DNA of 64,000 nucleotides from Actinomyces oris (GCF_001937665.1 NZ_MSKL01000019.1:37856-101855); one strand, 5' to 3'. Numbered from the stretch's first letter, positions 24,615 to 33,451 are shown. Numbers and translations: made by a program. The notes: generated from the letters alone by a model not told the origin.

Positions 24615-26825
24615 TCACTGCGAGGCAGCGGTGAGCCACTGGTGTCCTCCTTCCTCCAGACGGACCGTCCGGGGGCCCTGGGGCGTCGGCACCGTCGTGG
24701 TGACGGGCTCCAGGGAGTTGTTGATGGCGAGGGTGGTGCGGCCATCGGGGTAGGCGGCCACCTCCACCCTGGGGTCGAGGGCCGCCCAGGCGGAGAACTC
24801 CTCCTGGCGGCCCGCGGCCCAGAAGATGGCCCGGTGCAGCAGCCGGGAGTTCTGGGCGCTGTAGGGCAGTCCCGTGGCGTACACCGCCCTGCCCCGGCCC
24901 AGCTCGTGGACAGCGAGGCGGACCTGGCCGTCCGCGGCGTCGAGCACCTGGGTGCCGGGGCTGGTGACGACGATGTCGGGAGTGCCCTCGCCGTCGTCGA
25001 GGCCGCCGTTCAGGTCCCGGGTGATGAAGTGCTCCTGCGCCTCGGGAGAACGACGGCGCGTGCTCAGTCCCCAGCCGATCTCCCGGTCGACGCCCAGGAC
25101 GTCGGCGAGCTGGAAGGTGACCCCGTGGGCGGGGTGGGCGCTGGGAGCCCCCACCCCTATGAGGCCGCCGCCGGCGGCGACGAAGGAGCTGACCGCGGCC
25201 ACCAGCTCCGCATCCGCCCACTGCTCGCCCCCGGAGAAGGCGGTGCCCTCGGCGCCTGCGCAGATGAGGACCTTCACGTCCGGGTCCAGGCCGGCGCGCA
25301 CGTCGTCGAAGGACAGGAACTCCACGTCCACCGGCAGACCCGACAGCGCCTCGAGAACCCCCAGGTAGGTATAGGTCTGGCGGTACCACAGCGCGTGCGC
25401 GACCATATGCGTCATCCAGGAACGCAGGCGACCCCACGAGTTGACGACCGCGACCTTGAAGCCGGGGGTCAGCGGCCGCAGTCCCGCGGAACGCTCGTGG
25501 ATGGCGCGGAACTCCGCGACAATCTGCTCGATGCGGTCGATGAAGTCGGGGTGCTCGACGGCCAGGGACAGGTAGCCGCCGTAGCCGATCCGGTCCAGGG
25601 GGGAGCGCACGATGGCGCGCCGGGCCTCCAGCCAGCTGCGGTTCGCCTCCCTGACGGGGTCACCTCCCGGGTGGAAGACGTCGGGGAAGAAGTACGGCAG
25701 GAACCGGCCCTCGGTGTACCGGACGTGCGGGATGTCGGCGATCATCCGGCAGGTCGCCCCCGATCCGACCGAGCCGACGACGGCGTCGAGGCCGGTGATG
25801 GCGAAGTGCTCGCCGTAGGGCTCAGTGCCGATCCAGTTGTCACCCAGGAACATCATCGCCTCCTTGCCCTGGGCGTGGACGGCGTCGGTCAGCTCCCGCA
25901 CCCGGGAGCAGACGAAGCGCTGCTGGAAGTCGATCCAGTCGCGGAAGGCGCGGGTGGGAACCCGGAAGGGGGAGTTGTAGTAGCCGGCGTCGACGAAGTC
26001 CTCGGCGCTGAGGCGGTAGCCGTACTCCTCCTCGAAGGCCTCCAGGGCAGGGACGCTCACCGAGGCGGAGTAGCCGAACCAGTCGACGTAGCGCTCGGTG
26101 GCGTCGGCGCCGTAGACGAGGGTGAAGTGGTAGAAGAAGGTGGTGAAGCGGACCACGTCCACCTCGGGGTGCTCAGTGAGCCAGGCGCTCAGGTGGGAGC
26201 GCACGTGGGACCACGTGGCCTCGTGACGCACGTCGAAGGGCTTCTCCTTGACGCGCGTGGGGTCATCGTCCCAGCCGTTGGTGAGGTAGTTGTACATCTG
26301 GGTGGGGTCCCAGGTCTGGATCGCCAGGAAGCTGACGGTGTAGACGTGCCCGGCGAGAGCCTCGTGCACGATGACCGTGCGCCCGTCGGCCTCGATGCTC
26401 CACGCCGCAGCGGGCAGCTCCTGTCCGGTGGTGCGGTCGTGGGCCTGCCACCAGCGCGAGACGTCGCAGCCGGTGTCGGGGCGGATCTGGTCGGCGAACC
26501 AGGAGGCCAGAAGGTCGATGCTCACGGCGCCGTCGGCGGTGGCGGTGACCCGGTCGGACATGAGGAAGATCCGGGTGGCCTCCTGCGGATGGGCGTCGGC
26601 CCAGGTGTTGTCGCCGCGTCCCACGAAGTAGGTGGAGTAGACCTTGGCGGCCAGCTCCGAGACGATGCCGGGCAGTTCGGTGCCGTCGGAGTTCCGCACG
26701 GCGTCGGCGCCCAGGCGAGCGATGAGGCGGCGGATCTCCTCATCCATGCCGGTCTGGATCGGCAGGGTGAGGCGTCCTCCCACCTGGGAGGGGAGCGGTG
26801 AGGCGGGCTGGGTCTGGAGAGCCAT
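24615..26825 (-). CDS. lnpA: 1,3-beta-galactosyl-N-acetylhexosamine phosphorylase (GH112)
   Basis: A 736-residue cytoplasmic phosphorylase that splits galacto-N-biose or lacto-N-biose with phosphate to galactose 1-phosphate and GalNAc or GlcNAc. The sequence is GH112 throughout: YFVGRGDNTWADAHPQE, DIRWAQ-like IRPDTGCDVSRWW, QMYNYLTNGWDDDP, VVRFTTFFYHFTLVYG, FGYSASVSVPALEAFEEEYG and FLGDNWIGTEPYGEHF, where Asp329 is in the position of the general acid of the Bifidobacterium longum enzyme. The middle has a TIM-barrel, followed by a beta-rich C-terminal part. An AAGGAG site precedes ATG 26825. It opens the operon downstream of a ROK regulator, and supports growth on mucin core 1 or milk glycans. 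Confidence 0.93.
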   Translation of the reverse strand: MALQTQPASPLPSQVGGRLTLPIQTGMDEEIRRLIARLGADAVRNSDGTELPGIVSELAAKVYSTYFVGRGDNTWADAHPQEATRIFLMSDRVTATADGAVSIDLLASWFADQIRPDTGCDVSRWWQAHDRTTGQELPAAAWSIEADGRTVIVHEALAGHVYTVSFLAIQTWDPTQMYNYLTNGWDDDPTRVKEKPFDVRHEATWSHVRSHLSAWLTEHPEVDVVRFTTFFYHFTLVYGADATERYVDWFGYSASVSVPALEAFEEEYGYRLSAEDFVDAGYYNSPFRVPTRAFRDWIDFQQRFVCSRVRELTDAVHAQGKEAMMFLGDNWIGTEPYGEHFAITGLDAVVGSVGSGATCRMIADIPHVRYTEGRFLPYFFPDVFHPGGDPVREANRSWLEARRAIVRSPLDRIGYGGYLSLAVEHPDFIDRIEQIVAEFRAIHERSAGLRPLTPGFKVAVVNSWGRLRSWMTHMVAHALWYRQTYTYLGVLEALSGLPVDVEFLSFDDVRAGLDPDVKVLICAGAEGTAFSGGEQWADAELVAAVSSFVAAGGGLIGVGAPSAHPAHGVTFQLADVLGVDREIGWGLSTRRRSPEAQEHFITRDLNGGLDDGEGTPDIVVTSPGTQVLDAADGQVRLAVHELGRGRAVYATGLPYSAQNSRLLHRAIFWAAGRQEEFSAWAALDPRVEVAAYPDGRTTLAINNSLEPVTTTVPTPQGPRTVRLEEGGHQWLTAASQ

Positions 26826-26862
26826 CAGCACTCCTTCGGGCTGAATAGTCTGAACTCCGAAC

Positions 26863-26914
26863 AAAATACAGCATGCGCTGTCCGCCTGCTACTGGCGAGA
26901 TGGTCGATATATCG
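26863..26914 (-). promoter_or_regulatory. Candidate promoter and operators of the GH112 operon
   Basis: In the 97 bases between the ROK gene and the phosphorylase, the minus strand has a TATTTT -10 (26863-26868) with a weak TAGCAG at -35 (26886-26891, 17-base spacer). A palindrome ACAGC-ATGC-GCTGT (26868-26881) overlaps the spacer, and a ten-base palindrome CGATATATCG lies at 26905-26914. Either could bind the ROK repressor. No experimentally known consensus was matched. Confidence 0.35.
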
Positions 26915-26922
26915 GGCGGCGC

Positions 26923-28227
26923 CTAGGAGCCGGGCCCGCGATCCACCAGTGAGGGGTTGTCGAGCACGGATTCCAGTGCCACCAGAGCCGCCCCTTGTGA
27001 CGAGGCCCACTGACCCAGGTGGGAGGTCTCCAGTCTCACAGTGGCGCGCTGGTCCAGCAGCCGGGCCTTCAGGGCGGCGGCGGTGGGGTCGAGGAACACG
27101 TCGGCGAAGGCGGCCAGGTATCCCGACAGCACGATCACCTGAGGGTTGAGGACGTCCTCCAGGATCGCCAGGGCGCGTGCGAGCGCCTGCTGGGAGAGCT
27201 CCAGCCTCCGGGCGAGCCCGGTGTCCCCTGCGTCGAAGCGCTGACGCAGGATCTCGATGCGCGCGTTCAGGGAGGTGGTCTCGTCGCGCACCGCGTCGCC
27301 CGGCGGGTACGCCGCCGTCAGGGCCTGCAGGCCGGAGCGGGTCTCCCAGCAGCCGCGCCGCCCGCACCGGCACGTCAGGCCCTCGGGCTCCACGGGCATA
27401 TGGCCGACCTCGCCGGTCAGGCCCAGCCAGCCGCGCAGGAGGTGGCCGTCGGAGATGATGCCGGCGCCGATCCCCTCGCCTCCCGACAGATAGAGCAGGT
27501 TGCGCACCCCGGTCTGCGCGTAGCGCTCATAGGTGGCCAGTGCGGCGAGCTTGGCGTCGTTCTCCAGCGTGATGGTGGGGACGCTCTTTGTCGGGCCCGC
27601 GCGGTGGGCGACTGCGTCGCGGACCCGGTCCGCCACGGCGATGTCGTGCCACTCCAGGGTGGAGGAGTAGCGCACGGTGTTGCTGGCGTAGTCGATGATC
27701 CCGGGCTGGGCCAGGACGATTCCCGGAACCGTCGTCCCCTGCCGCGTCAGCTGGTCCAGGGCCTGGGACAGCATGGCCGCTACGTGCTCGATCATTCTGT
27801 CGGGGTGGTGCCCGGCGTCGCCGACGAGCTCCGAACGGCGCAGGACGACCTCTCCGGTCAGGTCCGCAATGGACAGGAGCAGCGAGGCTCCACTGATCTC
27901 CAGACCTATTCCGGCCGCTGCGCGTGGAGCCGTGCGCAGGCCCGTGCTCGGTCTGCCGACGTTACCGGACAGGTCCGGCTCCTCCTCGATGAGCAGTCCT
28001 CGGGAGCACAGCTCGGCCACCAGCGTCGACACTGTTGCCTTGGACAGCCCCGTCTCACGGGCCAGTCGCGTGCGCGACAGTGCGGGACTCGTCTGAAGGT
28101 GGCGCAGGATGAGCGACATGTTCGAGATGCGCACGTCGGCGTGGGCCTTGGGCCCGTGTGCGCCCGGACCTCCGAGGGGCCCCCAGGGGGCTGGGCCATC
28201 CGCCGGGATCCATCCTGCAGCCGGCAC
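26923..28227 (-). CDS. ROK-family transcriptional regulator
   Basis: A 434-residue repressor-type regulator. An N-terminal winged helix (RISNMSLILRHLQTSPALSR, LARETGLSKATVSTLVAELC) is fused to a ROK sugar-kinase-like domain with the ATPase/sugar region GIGLEISGASLLLSIADLTG, LAQPGIIDY, YLSGGEGIGAGIISDG, GLTGEVGHMPVEPEG and the zinc motif CRCGRRGCWE. Start GTG 28227 sits behind a long GGAGGAGGAG ribosome-binding site. It is immediately upstream of the GH112 operon on the same strand, so it probably senses galacto-N-biose, lacto-N-biose or a HexNAc derivative and controls the operon and itself. Confidence 0.9.
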   Translation of the reverse strand: MPAAGWIPADGPAPWGPLGGPGAHGPKAHADVRISNMSLILRHLQTSPALSRTRLARETGLSKATVSTLVAELCSRGLLIEEEPDLSGNVGRPSTGLRTAPRAAAGIGLEISGASLLLSIADLTGEVVLRRSELVGDAGHHPDRMIEHVAAMLSQALDQLTRQGTTVPGIVLAQPGIIDYASNTVRYSSTLEWHDIAVADRVRDAVAHRAGPTKSVPTITLENDAKLAALATYERYAQTGVRNLLYLSGGEGIGAGIISDGHLLRGWLGLTGEVGHMPVEPEGLTCRCGRRGCWETRSGLQALTAAYPPGDAVRDETTSLNARIEILRQRFDAGDTGLARRLELSQQALARALAILEDVLNPQVIVLSGYLAAFADVFLDPTAAALKARLLDQRATVRLETSHLGQWASSQGAALVALESVLDNPSLVDRGPGS

Positions 28228-28779
28228 GGCAGTCTCCTCCTCCGTCGGTGCCCCGGTTGGTCCTGCGGACCGCGGGTGTGCCCCTCAGAGTAGTGAGTCC
28301 AAGCGACAGGAGGGGTCTTTCGGGTGTGCACCATGATCGTTCCGATATGGAGCGGAACAGGCTGACGAAGTAAAAGAGATTATTATCACATCCTGTGGCT
28401 CCTGGGGGTTCCGGTTGCACATATGGATGTCATTGGCTATGTGCCTCGTTGTTGCTCGTGCGGTGCAGGACTCTGGGGAAGTCACGATGTTCGTGGTGAT
28501 TTCAAGCATTCTCGGTGCTGATGAATGGTGATGACCGACCTTGCGCGCAGGGTGGATCCTGCTCCGTTCCATGGGCGTGGCGCCGGACACGCTCACAGGT
28601 GTGTCAAGGCCTGAAGTCCCGTGAATTCGCGGGATTCTGCGCCTGTTCAAATTGACCGCGTGAACACTGCGCAGCACCATGAAACGGGCTTGCAGTCGTC
28701 ATGGGGTCCGGACACGGCTCTCACAACTCGTTTTCCGAACCCTTGCGGCCAGGCCAGGAGTTCGATTGCGAGGAGTGCT
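28228..28779. other. 552-base divergent intergenic region between the ROK gene and proV
   Basis: AT-richer than the flanks. No convincing gene; the open frame reaching back to 28621 lacks coding bias before GTG 28780. Notable structures: a six-base hairpin GTTCCG/CGGAAC near 28334-28353, and a 16-base near-perfect palindrome (28618-28633, CCCGTGAATTCGCGGG, one mismatched pair) about 150 bases before proV. These could regulate the proVWX or the ROK promoter. Confidence 0.45.
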
Positions 28780-30108
28780 GTGAAAGTCATTGAGGCCAAC
28801 CATGTCTACAAGGTCTTCGGGCGACGACCGTCCGACGGCGTCAAGAAGCTCAAGGCCGGCAGGACGCGGGACCAGCTGAGGAAGTCAGGGCAGACCGCGG
28901 CCGTCATCGATACCTCCTTCGACGTCGACAAGGGCGAGATCTTCGTGGTCATGGGCCTGTCGGGCTCCGGGAAGTCCACGCTCATCCGCATGGTCAACGG
29001 CCTGCTGCCCATCACCGCCGGCAGCATGACCCTCTACGGGGAGGACCTGGCGCACATCTCGAAGTCGAAGCTGCGCGAGCTGCGCCGCGAGCGCGTCTCC
29101 ATGGTCTTCCAGAACTTCGCCCTCCTGCCCCACCGCACGGTGGGGGAGAACGCCGCCTACGGCCTGGAGATCCAGGGGATGAATCGCTCCGAGCGCGAGC
29201 GCCGGGCCGAGGAGGCCCTGTCCATGGTGGGCCTGGAGGGCTGGGGCGGCTACAAGCCCGGGGAGCTCTCCGGAGGAATGCGTCAGCGCGTGGGCCTGGC
29301 CCGGGCGTTGGCCGCCGAGACCGACATCCTGCTCATGGATGAGGCCTTCTCCGCGCTCGACCCGCTCATCCGCCGTGAGATGCAGGACCAGCTCATCGAC
29401 CTCCAGGGCAAGCTCGGCAAGACGATCCTGTTCATCACCCACGACCTCAACGAGGCCATGCGGCTGGGGGACCGCATCGCCATGATGCGCGACGGGCGCG
29501 TCGAGCAGGTCGGCACCGCCGAGGAGATCCTGCGCGATCCCGCCTCCGACTACGTCTCACGGTTCGTGGCCGACGTCGACCGCACCCGGGTCCTGACAGC
29601 CGGCTCCATCGCAGAGCCCCCGTACGCGATCCTGGGCTCGGACCGCAGCCCCCGCGCCGCCCACAAGCTCCTGCGGGAGAACCAGCCGCCGTGGCTGCTC
29701 GTCCAGAACCGCGACCGCACGCCCTTCGGATACGTCTGGGAGGACGATGTCGCCCGGGCGGTGAAGGAGGGCTCCGACACGCTCCCGCTGTCCACGATCC
29801 ACGAGATGCCGGTCGTGCCGCACTCGACTCCCGTCAACGAGCTGTTCGCCCACGCCGCGCAGCACGCGGCCCCCATCGTCGTCGTCGACGACGACGGACG
29901 GATCTCCGGCGTCATCCCGCGTGTCACCCTGCTGGCCGCCATCAGTGAGCAGAACCAGGAGGCCGGTGCGTCCAGTGCTTCCAGTGCCGATCCCGCGGGT
30001 CCCGACGACGTCTTGCAGGACGGCACGGCCGAGCCGGCCGCTAAGCAGATCGATGAGCAGACCGTCGAGGCCAGTGAGACCACCGAGGCTGAAGGAGCCG
30101 ACGCCTGA
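28780..30108 (+). CDS. proV: Glycine betaine/proline ABC transporter ATP-binding protein
   Basis: A 442-residue ATPase of the osmoprotectant (OTCN) importer family. Walker A is GLSGSGKST, the Q-loop region follows RVSMVFQNFALLPHRTVGEN, the signature is LSGGMRQRVGLARAL and Walker B is ILLMDEAFSALD. The C-terminal part carries paired CBS domains (TPVNELFAHAAQHAAPIVVV and DDDGRISGVIPRVTLLAAI), which sense ionic strength in OpuA-type ATPases. It ends with an acidic tail. GTG 28780 follows an AGGAG site. The stop shares a base with the permease ATG (TGATG). It should be induced by osmotic stress; the promoter is not resolved. Confidence 0.93.
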   Translation: MKVIEANHVYKVFGRRPSDGVKKLKAGRTRDQLRKSGQTAAVIDTSFDVDKGEIFVVMGLSGSGKSTLIRMVNGLLPITAGSMTLYGEDLAHISKSKLRELRRERVSMVFQNFALLPHRTVGENAAYGLEIQGMNRSERERRAEEALSMVGLEGWGGYKPGELSGGMRQRVGLARALAAETDILLMDEAFSALDPLIRREMQDQLIDLQGKLGKTILFITHDLNEAMRLGDRIAMMRDGRVEQVGTAEEILRDPASDYVSRFVADVDRTRVLTAGSIAEPPYAILGSDRSPRAAHKLLRENQPPWLLVQNRDRTPFGYVWEDDVARAVKEGSDTLPLSTIHEMPVVPHSTPVNELFAHAAQHAAPIVVVDDDGRISGVIPRVTLLAAISEQNQEAGASSASSADPAGPDDVLQDGTAEPAAKQIDEQTVEASETTEAEGADA

Positions 30109-30986
30109 TGATTCCCGTACAGACACCTCTTCCCAAGATCCCTCTGGGTTCCTGGGTCGAGACCCTCATCAACTGGATCCAGACGCATCTGCACGGCTTC
30201 TTGGGTCTGATCTCCCAGAGCGGAACCTCGGTCAATGACGTCCTCGTCGATGTCCTGCTGGCCATTCCGCCGCTCGTCATGGTGGTGGTCTTCGTCCTGA
30301 TCGCCTGGTTGGCGAAGTCCTGGAGACTGGCCGTGGGGACCGCCGTCACCTTCCTGCTCATCATCTCGATGGGCCAGTGGACCAATGCGATGGAGACTCT
30401 GGTCCTCGTCACCTTGGCCACGGTCACCGCCCTCATCTTCGCCATCCCCTTGGGGATCTGGGCCGCTCGGAACAAGTACGTCAGCGCGCTCGTCCGCCCG
30501 GTCCTCGACCTCATGCAGACCATGCCGGCCTTCGTCTACCTCATTCCCTCGGTGCTGTTCTTCTCCATCGGTGTGGTTCCCGGCATGTTCGCCACGCTCA
30601 TCTTCGCGATGCCCCCCGGTGTGCGCATGACCGAGCTGGGCATCAAGCAGGTGGATAAGGAGACCGTTGAGGCGGGGCGTTCCTTCGGAGCGACCGACTG
30701 GCAGATCCTGCGGGGCATTCAGCTGCCCCTGGCCGTTCCCACGATCATGGCGGGTGTCAACCAGGTCATCATGCTGGCGCTGTCGATGGCCGTCATCGCG
30801 GGCATGGTCGGTGCCGACGGCCTCGGGAAGGAGGTCGTCAAGGCGCTCGCGACGATCGATATCGCCAAGGGCACCGAGGCGGGTCTGTCCATCGTGTTCC
30901 TGGCGATCTTCCTGGACCGGGTGACCGCGGCCCTCGGGGCGCCGCGGGAGAAGGGCTCGCTGCTCTCGCTCATCAAGAAGCGGTGA
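30108..30986 (+). CDS. proW: Glycine betaine/proline ABC transporter permease
   Basis: A 292-residue integral membrane permease of the ProW/OpuAB family with six to seven hydrophobic segments. After an amphipathic N-terminus (LPKIPLGSWVETLINWIQTH) come AIPPLVMVVVFVLIAWLA and ISMGQWTNAMETLVLVTLAT. The EAA-type loop is VEAGRSFGATDWQILRGIQL, followed by MALSMAVIAGMVGADGLGKE. It overlaps proV by a single base and is followed by the binding protein gene, completing a one-operon importer. Substrate by family: glycine betaine, proline or related compatible solutes. Confidence 0.93.
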   Translation: MIPVQTPLPKIPLGSWVETLINWIQTHLHGFLGLISQSGTSVNDVLVDVLLAIPPLVMVVVFVLIAWLAKSWRLAVGTAVTFLLIISMGQWTNAMETLVLVTLATVTALIFAIPLGIWAARNKYVSALVRPVLDLMQTMPAFVYLIPSVLFFSIGVVPGMFATLIFAMPPGVRMTELGIKQVDKETVEAGRSFGATDWQILRGIQLPLAVPTIMAGVNQVIMLALSMAVIAGMVGADGLGKEVVKALATIDIAKGTEAGLSIVFLAIFLDRVTAALGAPREKGSLLSLIKKR

Positions 30987-31052
30987 CCCATGACTCGACG
31001 ACGCTTTTCCGTTCCGCCCTCGCCGGCGGCAGGCGCACACCGAAGGAATGCT

Positions 31053-31928
31053 ATGCAGGCCTCCCGTCGTACCTTCACCACGGCTCTTGCCTCCCTCATG
31101 GCAGGAGGTGCGCTCGCCGCCTGTGGTCGAGGCTCGGGTGGCGGTAAGACGCTCCGACTCGGCTTCATCCCCTCCTGGAGTGACGGCCTGTCCATGACGC
31201 ATCTGGTGAAGACCCAGCTCGAGAAGGCCGGGTACCGGATCAAGCTGACCGACCTGAGTGAGGCGGGGCCTCTCTACGCCGGGCTCAGCCAGGGGGCGGT
31301 TGACCTCTACCCGTCGGCCTGGCCGGACGTCACTCACAAGGAGTACATGGACAAGTACCGCAAGTACATCGAGGACCTGGGGACCTACTACGACGCCGCC
31401 AAGCTGACCTGGGCGGTTCCCTCCTACTCCTCCATGAAATCGATCGAGGACATCAAGTCCCACGCCTCGCAGATCGGCAACAAGATCATTGGTATCGAGC
31501 CGGGCGCCGGCCTGACCAAGGTGTCGCAGGAGGACGTGATCCCCGCCTACGGTCTGGGGGACATGAAGTTCCTGACCTCCTCCACCACCGGGATGCTGGC
31601 CGAGCTCAAGAAGGCGGTCGACGCCAAGAACGAGATCGTGGTCACCCTGTGGCACCCCTTCTGGGCGAACACCACCTATGACATGCGGGACCTGGAGGAT
31701 CCCAAGGGTGCACTCGGCAAGGGGGAGGGGCTTCACTTCCTGGGGCGAGAGGGATTCGCGCAGGAGTACCCCGAGATCGCGAAGTGGCTCGGCTCCATCA
31801 CGATGGATGAGGCCACCTACGGCAGCCTCGAGGACCTCGTCGTCAACACCTATGGCGAGGGGAAAGAGGATGAGGCCGCCATCGCCTGGGCCCAGAAGCA
31901 CCCGCAGTACGACTTCAAGAAGTCCTGA
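31053..31928 (+). CDS. proX: Glycine betaine/proline-binding lipoprotein
   Basis: A 291-residue substrate-binding lipoprotein of the OpuAC family. The signal peptide carries twin arginines (ASRRTFTTAL) and a lipobox LAAC with the cysteine at residue 24. Mature motifs: LGFIPSWSDGLSMTHLVKTQ, YAGLSQGAVDLYPSAWPDV, IIGIEPGAGLTKVSQ and VVTLWHPFWANTTYDMRDLE. The paired tryptophans and tyrosines are those that usually form the aromatic cage for quaternary amines. The start ATG 31053 follows a GAAGGA site; an earlier in-frame ATG at 30990 would prepend an arginine-rich segment without signal character. A GC-rich hairpin follows the stop. Confidence 0.92.
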   Translation: MQASRRTFTTALASLMAGGALAACGRGSGGGKTLRLGFIPSWSDGLSMTHLVKTQLEKAGYRIKLTDLSEAGPLYAGLSQGAVDLYPSAWPDVTHKEYMDKYRKYIEDLGTYYDAAKLTWAVPSYSSMKSIEDIKSHASQIGNKIIGIEPGAGLTKVSQEDVIPAYGLGDMKFLTSSTTGMLAELKKAVDAKNEIVVTLWHPFWANTTYDMRDLEDPKGALGKGEGLHFLGREGFAQEYPEIAKWLGSITMDEATYGSLEDLVVNTYGEGKEDEAAIAWAQKHPQYDFKKS

Positions 31929-31940
31929 CGTCGGGTGCTG

Positions 31941-31972
31941 CCCCCGCCCTCGAAAGCCTGCGAGAGGCGGGG
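31941..31972 (+). terminator. Probable terminator of proVWX
   Basis: Twelve bases after the proX stop, CCCCGCC (31942-31948) pairs with GGCGGGG (31966-31972), extended inward by TCG/CGA. No T tract follows, so it may be a factor-dependent or high-GC terminator. Confidence 0.45.
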
Positions 31973-32032
31973 CGGGGGAGGGCGGCTGCAGGGCTTGGGC
32001 GAGGCGCTCCGAGCGGCGCGGGTGAGAAGACC

Positions 32033-32183
32033 CGTCGGCGGGGACATTCTGCGCGGCCGGGTGCGTCCCTCTCCGGGCGGGGGCATTCGACGCCGTCGGG
32101 GACAGGGAACCGGTCCCCGCACGCGCAGAACGTCCCCGGTCGGAGGAAAGAGCACCCGCACGCGAGAAATGTCCCCGGTCGGG
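32033..32183. repeat. Degenerate short repeats in both orientations
   Basis: About 25-base units built on CGCG-AGAA-GTCCCCGGTCGG recur: two direct copies at 32118-32143 and 32158-32183, an inverted copy at 32033-32056 (GGGGACATTCTGCGCG), and a more diverged inverted one around 32073-32098. Together with the proX hairpin, this fills the gap 31929-32232, in which I see no gene. The inverted and direct copies can form alternative stems. Confidence 0.5.
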
Positions 32184-32232
32184 ACCGGCTCCACCACGAC
32201 TCGCAGGCCGGGCACAGTGACCGCGGGGTATC

Positions 32233-32388
32233 TCAGTCCTCCATGCGGTTGCCGTCCTCATCGAGGTGGTAGCCCTCGTCATCGATGGGGCGGAAGGTCA
32301 TCCGGCCGTCGGCGATCTCCTCGGCGAAGTGCTCCCGGGTCATCAGCCGGGTCTGGCGGCCGCGTTCCTTCATCTCCTCGTAGGACAT
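32233..32388 (-). CDS. Small acidic hypothetical protein, 51 aa
   Basis: A short open frame with coding-type codon choice: MSYEEMKERGRQTRLMTREH, a second stretch HFAEEIADGRMTFRPIDDE, and an acidic end. Positions with G/C in the third base dominate, unlike the surrounding repeat DNA. A weak GGAAGA site lies before ATG 32388. No homologous family is recognised and no signal or membrane segment is present. The flanking repeats raise the alternative that this is the tail of a decayed gene, but the reading frame upstream of the ATG stops after about 30 codons without a better start. Confidence 0.45.
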   Translation of the reverse strand: MSYEEMKERGRQTRLMTREHFAEEIADGRMTFRPIDDEGYHLDEDGNRMED

Positions 32389-32644
32389 CGGCGTCTTCCA
32401 CGGCTGATCCAGCGTGCAAGAGATGAGCAGGCAGGTCGCCCAGGTGAGAGGAGTCAGGTGAGTGGAGGGGGCGCGGTGCGAAGATCAAGGCCGCCAGCTC
32501 CGGTCTGATGCGCGGGTGACGTCGCGAGCGCTCATATGCCCTTCCCCTGATGCTCACAGCTCACGGATGACGCCTTCTCACCCTAACAAGGCTGCGATCG
32601 TCGCCGCAGTTGACCTCCATCGAGGTGGCTCGGCGCCGTGGGGC

Positions 32645-33217
32645 CTACAGCGCCGCGTGCGCCAGTGCGATGCGGCGGAGCTCGGGGAGGTGCTTGCGGG
32701 CGTCGCGGAAGTCGGCGGTGACATACTCCGGTGGGATCGGTTGGGGCTGGTGGATGCGCTCCTGAAGGGCGTCGTATCCGAGGGAGGTGTCCCACGGCCT
32801 CTCAATGAGGGCGACGAAGGCCATGAACGGCAGCCACGTGAGAACCGTCAGCGCCGTCGTCGCCGCCGGGGCGAGGAGCCGCGCAGCCAAGAATCCCGCA
32901 ACCGCGGGGCAGGTGGCGGCGATGAACGTCAGCAGCAGGCCGTGAGGGTCCCTCGAGCGCCAGGCCCGCATGATGAGCCGATGGGCCGAGGCGTCGATCA
33001 GCTCTCGAATCGTCACCGCCACCAGGGAGAACAGGCACGCCCTGCCGAATCCCAGCCCGGCGCGGGTCAGTGAGGACCAGACCAGCACGATGATCGTCAG
33101 ACCGAACGCGCTGGGCAGTCCGAGAACGAGGCGGCCCACGACCATCGCGGATACGGGCATGACGGGCCTCCAGTGATGATGCCCTGTATCGCCCCGCCCC
33201 ATGCTGCCCTGGTTCAT
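32645..33217 (-). CDS. Hypothetical membrane protein
   Basis: A 190-residue protein with about four hydrophobic segments (around residues 24-48, 60-75, 92-115 and 118-138) and a soluble C-terminal tail of about 50 residues ending LPELRRIALAHAAL. Motif-like stretches include LGFGRACLFSLVAVTIRELI and ALIERPWDTSLGYDALQERI. I do not recognise a family. An AAGGGA site precedes ATG 33217; a second ATG 57 bases downstream is possible. It is divergent from menC. Confidence 0.6.
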   Translation of the reverse strand: MNQGSMGRGDTGHHHWRPVMPVSAMVVGRLVLGLPSAFGLTIIVLVWSSLTRAGLGFGRACLFSLVAVTIRELIDASAHRLIMRAWRSRDPHGLLLTFIAATCPAVAGFLAARLLAPAATTALTVLTWLPFMAFVALIERPWDTSLGYDALQERIHQPQPIPPEYVTADFRDARKHLPELRRIALAHAAL

Positions 33218-33451
33218 GACGTCCCTTCGATCTGATCACGAATTCAACCGCGCACGTCATTCTACAAAAGCCCGTGGACGGTGGCTGCGCCCACGGCTGC
33301 GGACGGCTCCGGCACAGGGGCGAGCAAGCGAGGCCGGCTGAGGGCGTCGGACAGCGTTCTGCGGAGCTCGGCGGACGTTTGCCGAGGTGGGTCCCGCCAC
33401 CCTTGTCCCGGTTTTGTCATGTTGATTGAAGATCGTGCGTATTCTGTGCCC

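Noticed and set aside
32033..32183. Possible CRISPR array
   Set aside because: Units are diverged, in both orientations and not evenly spaced, and no cas gene is nearby.
29550..32282. 910-codon minus-strand open frame
   Set aside because: Antisense to proV, proW and proX; no domain, no ribosome-binding site, composition of a shadow frame.
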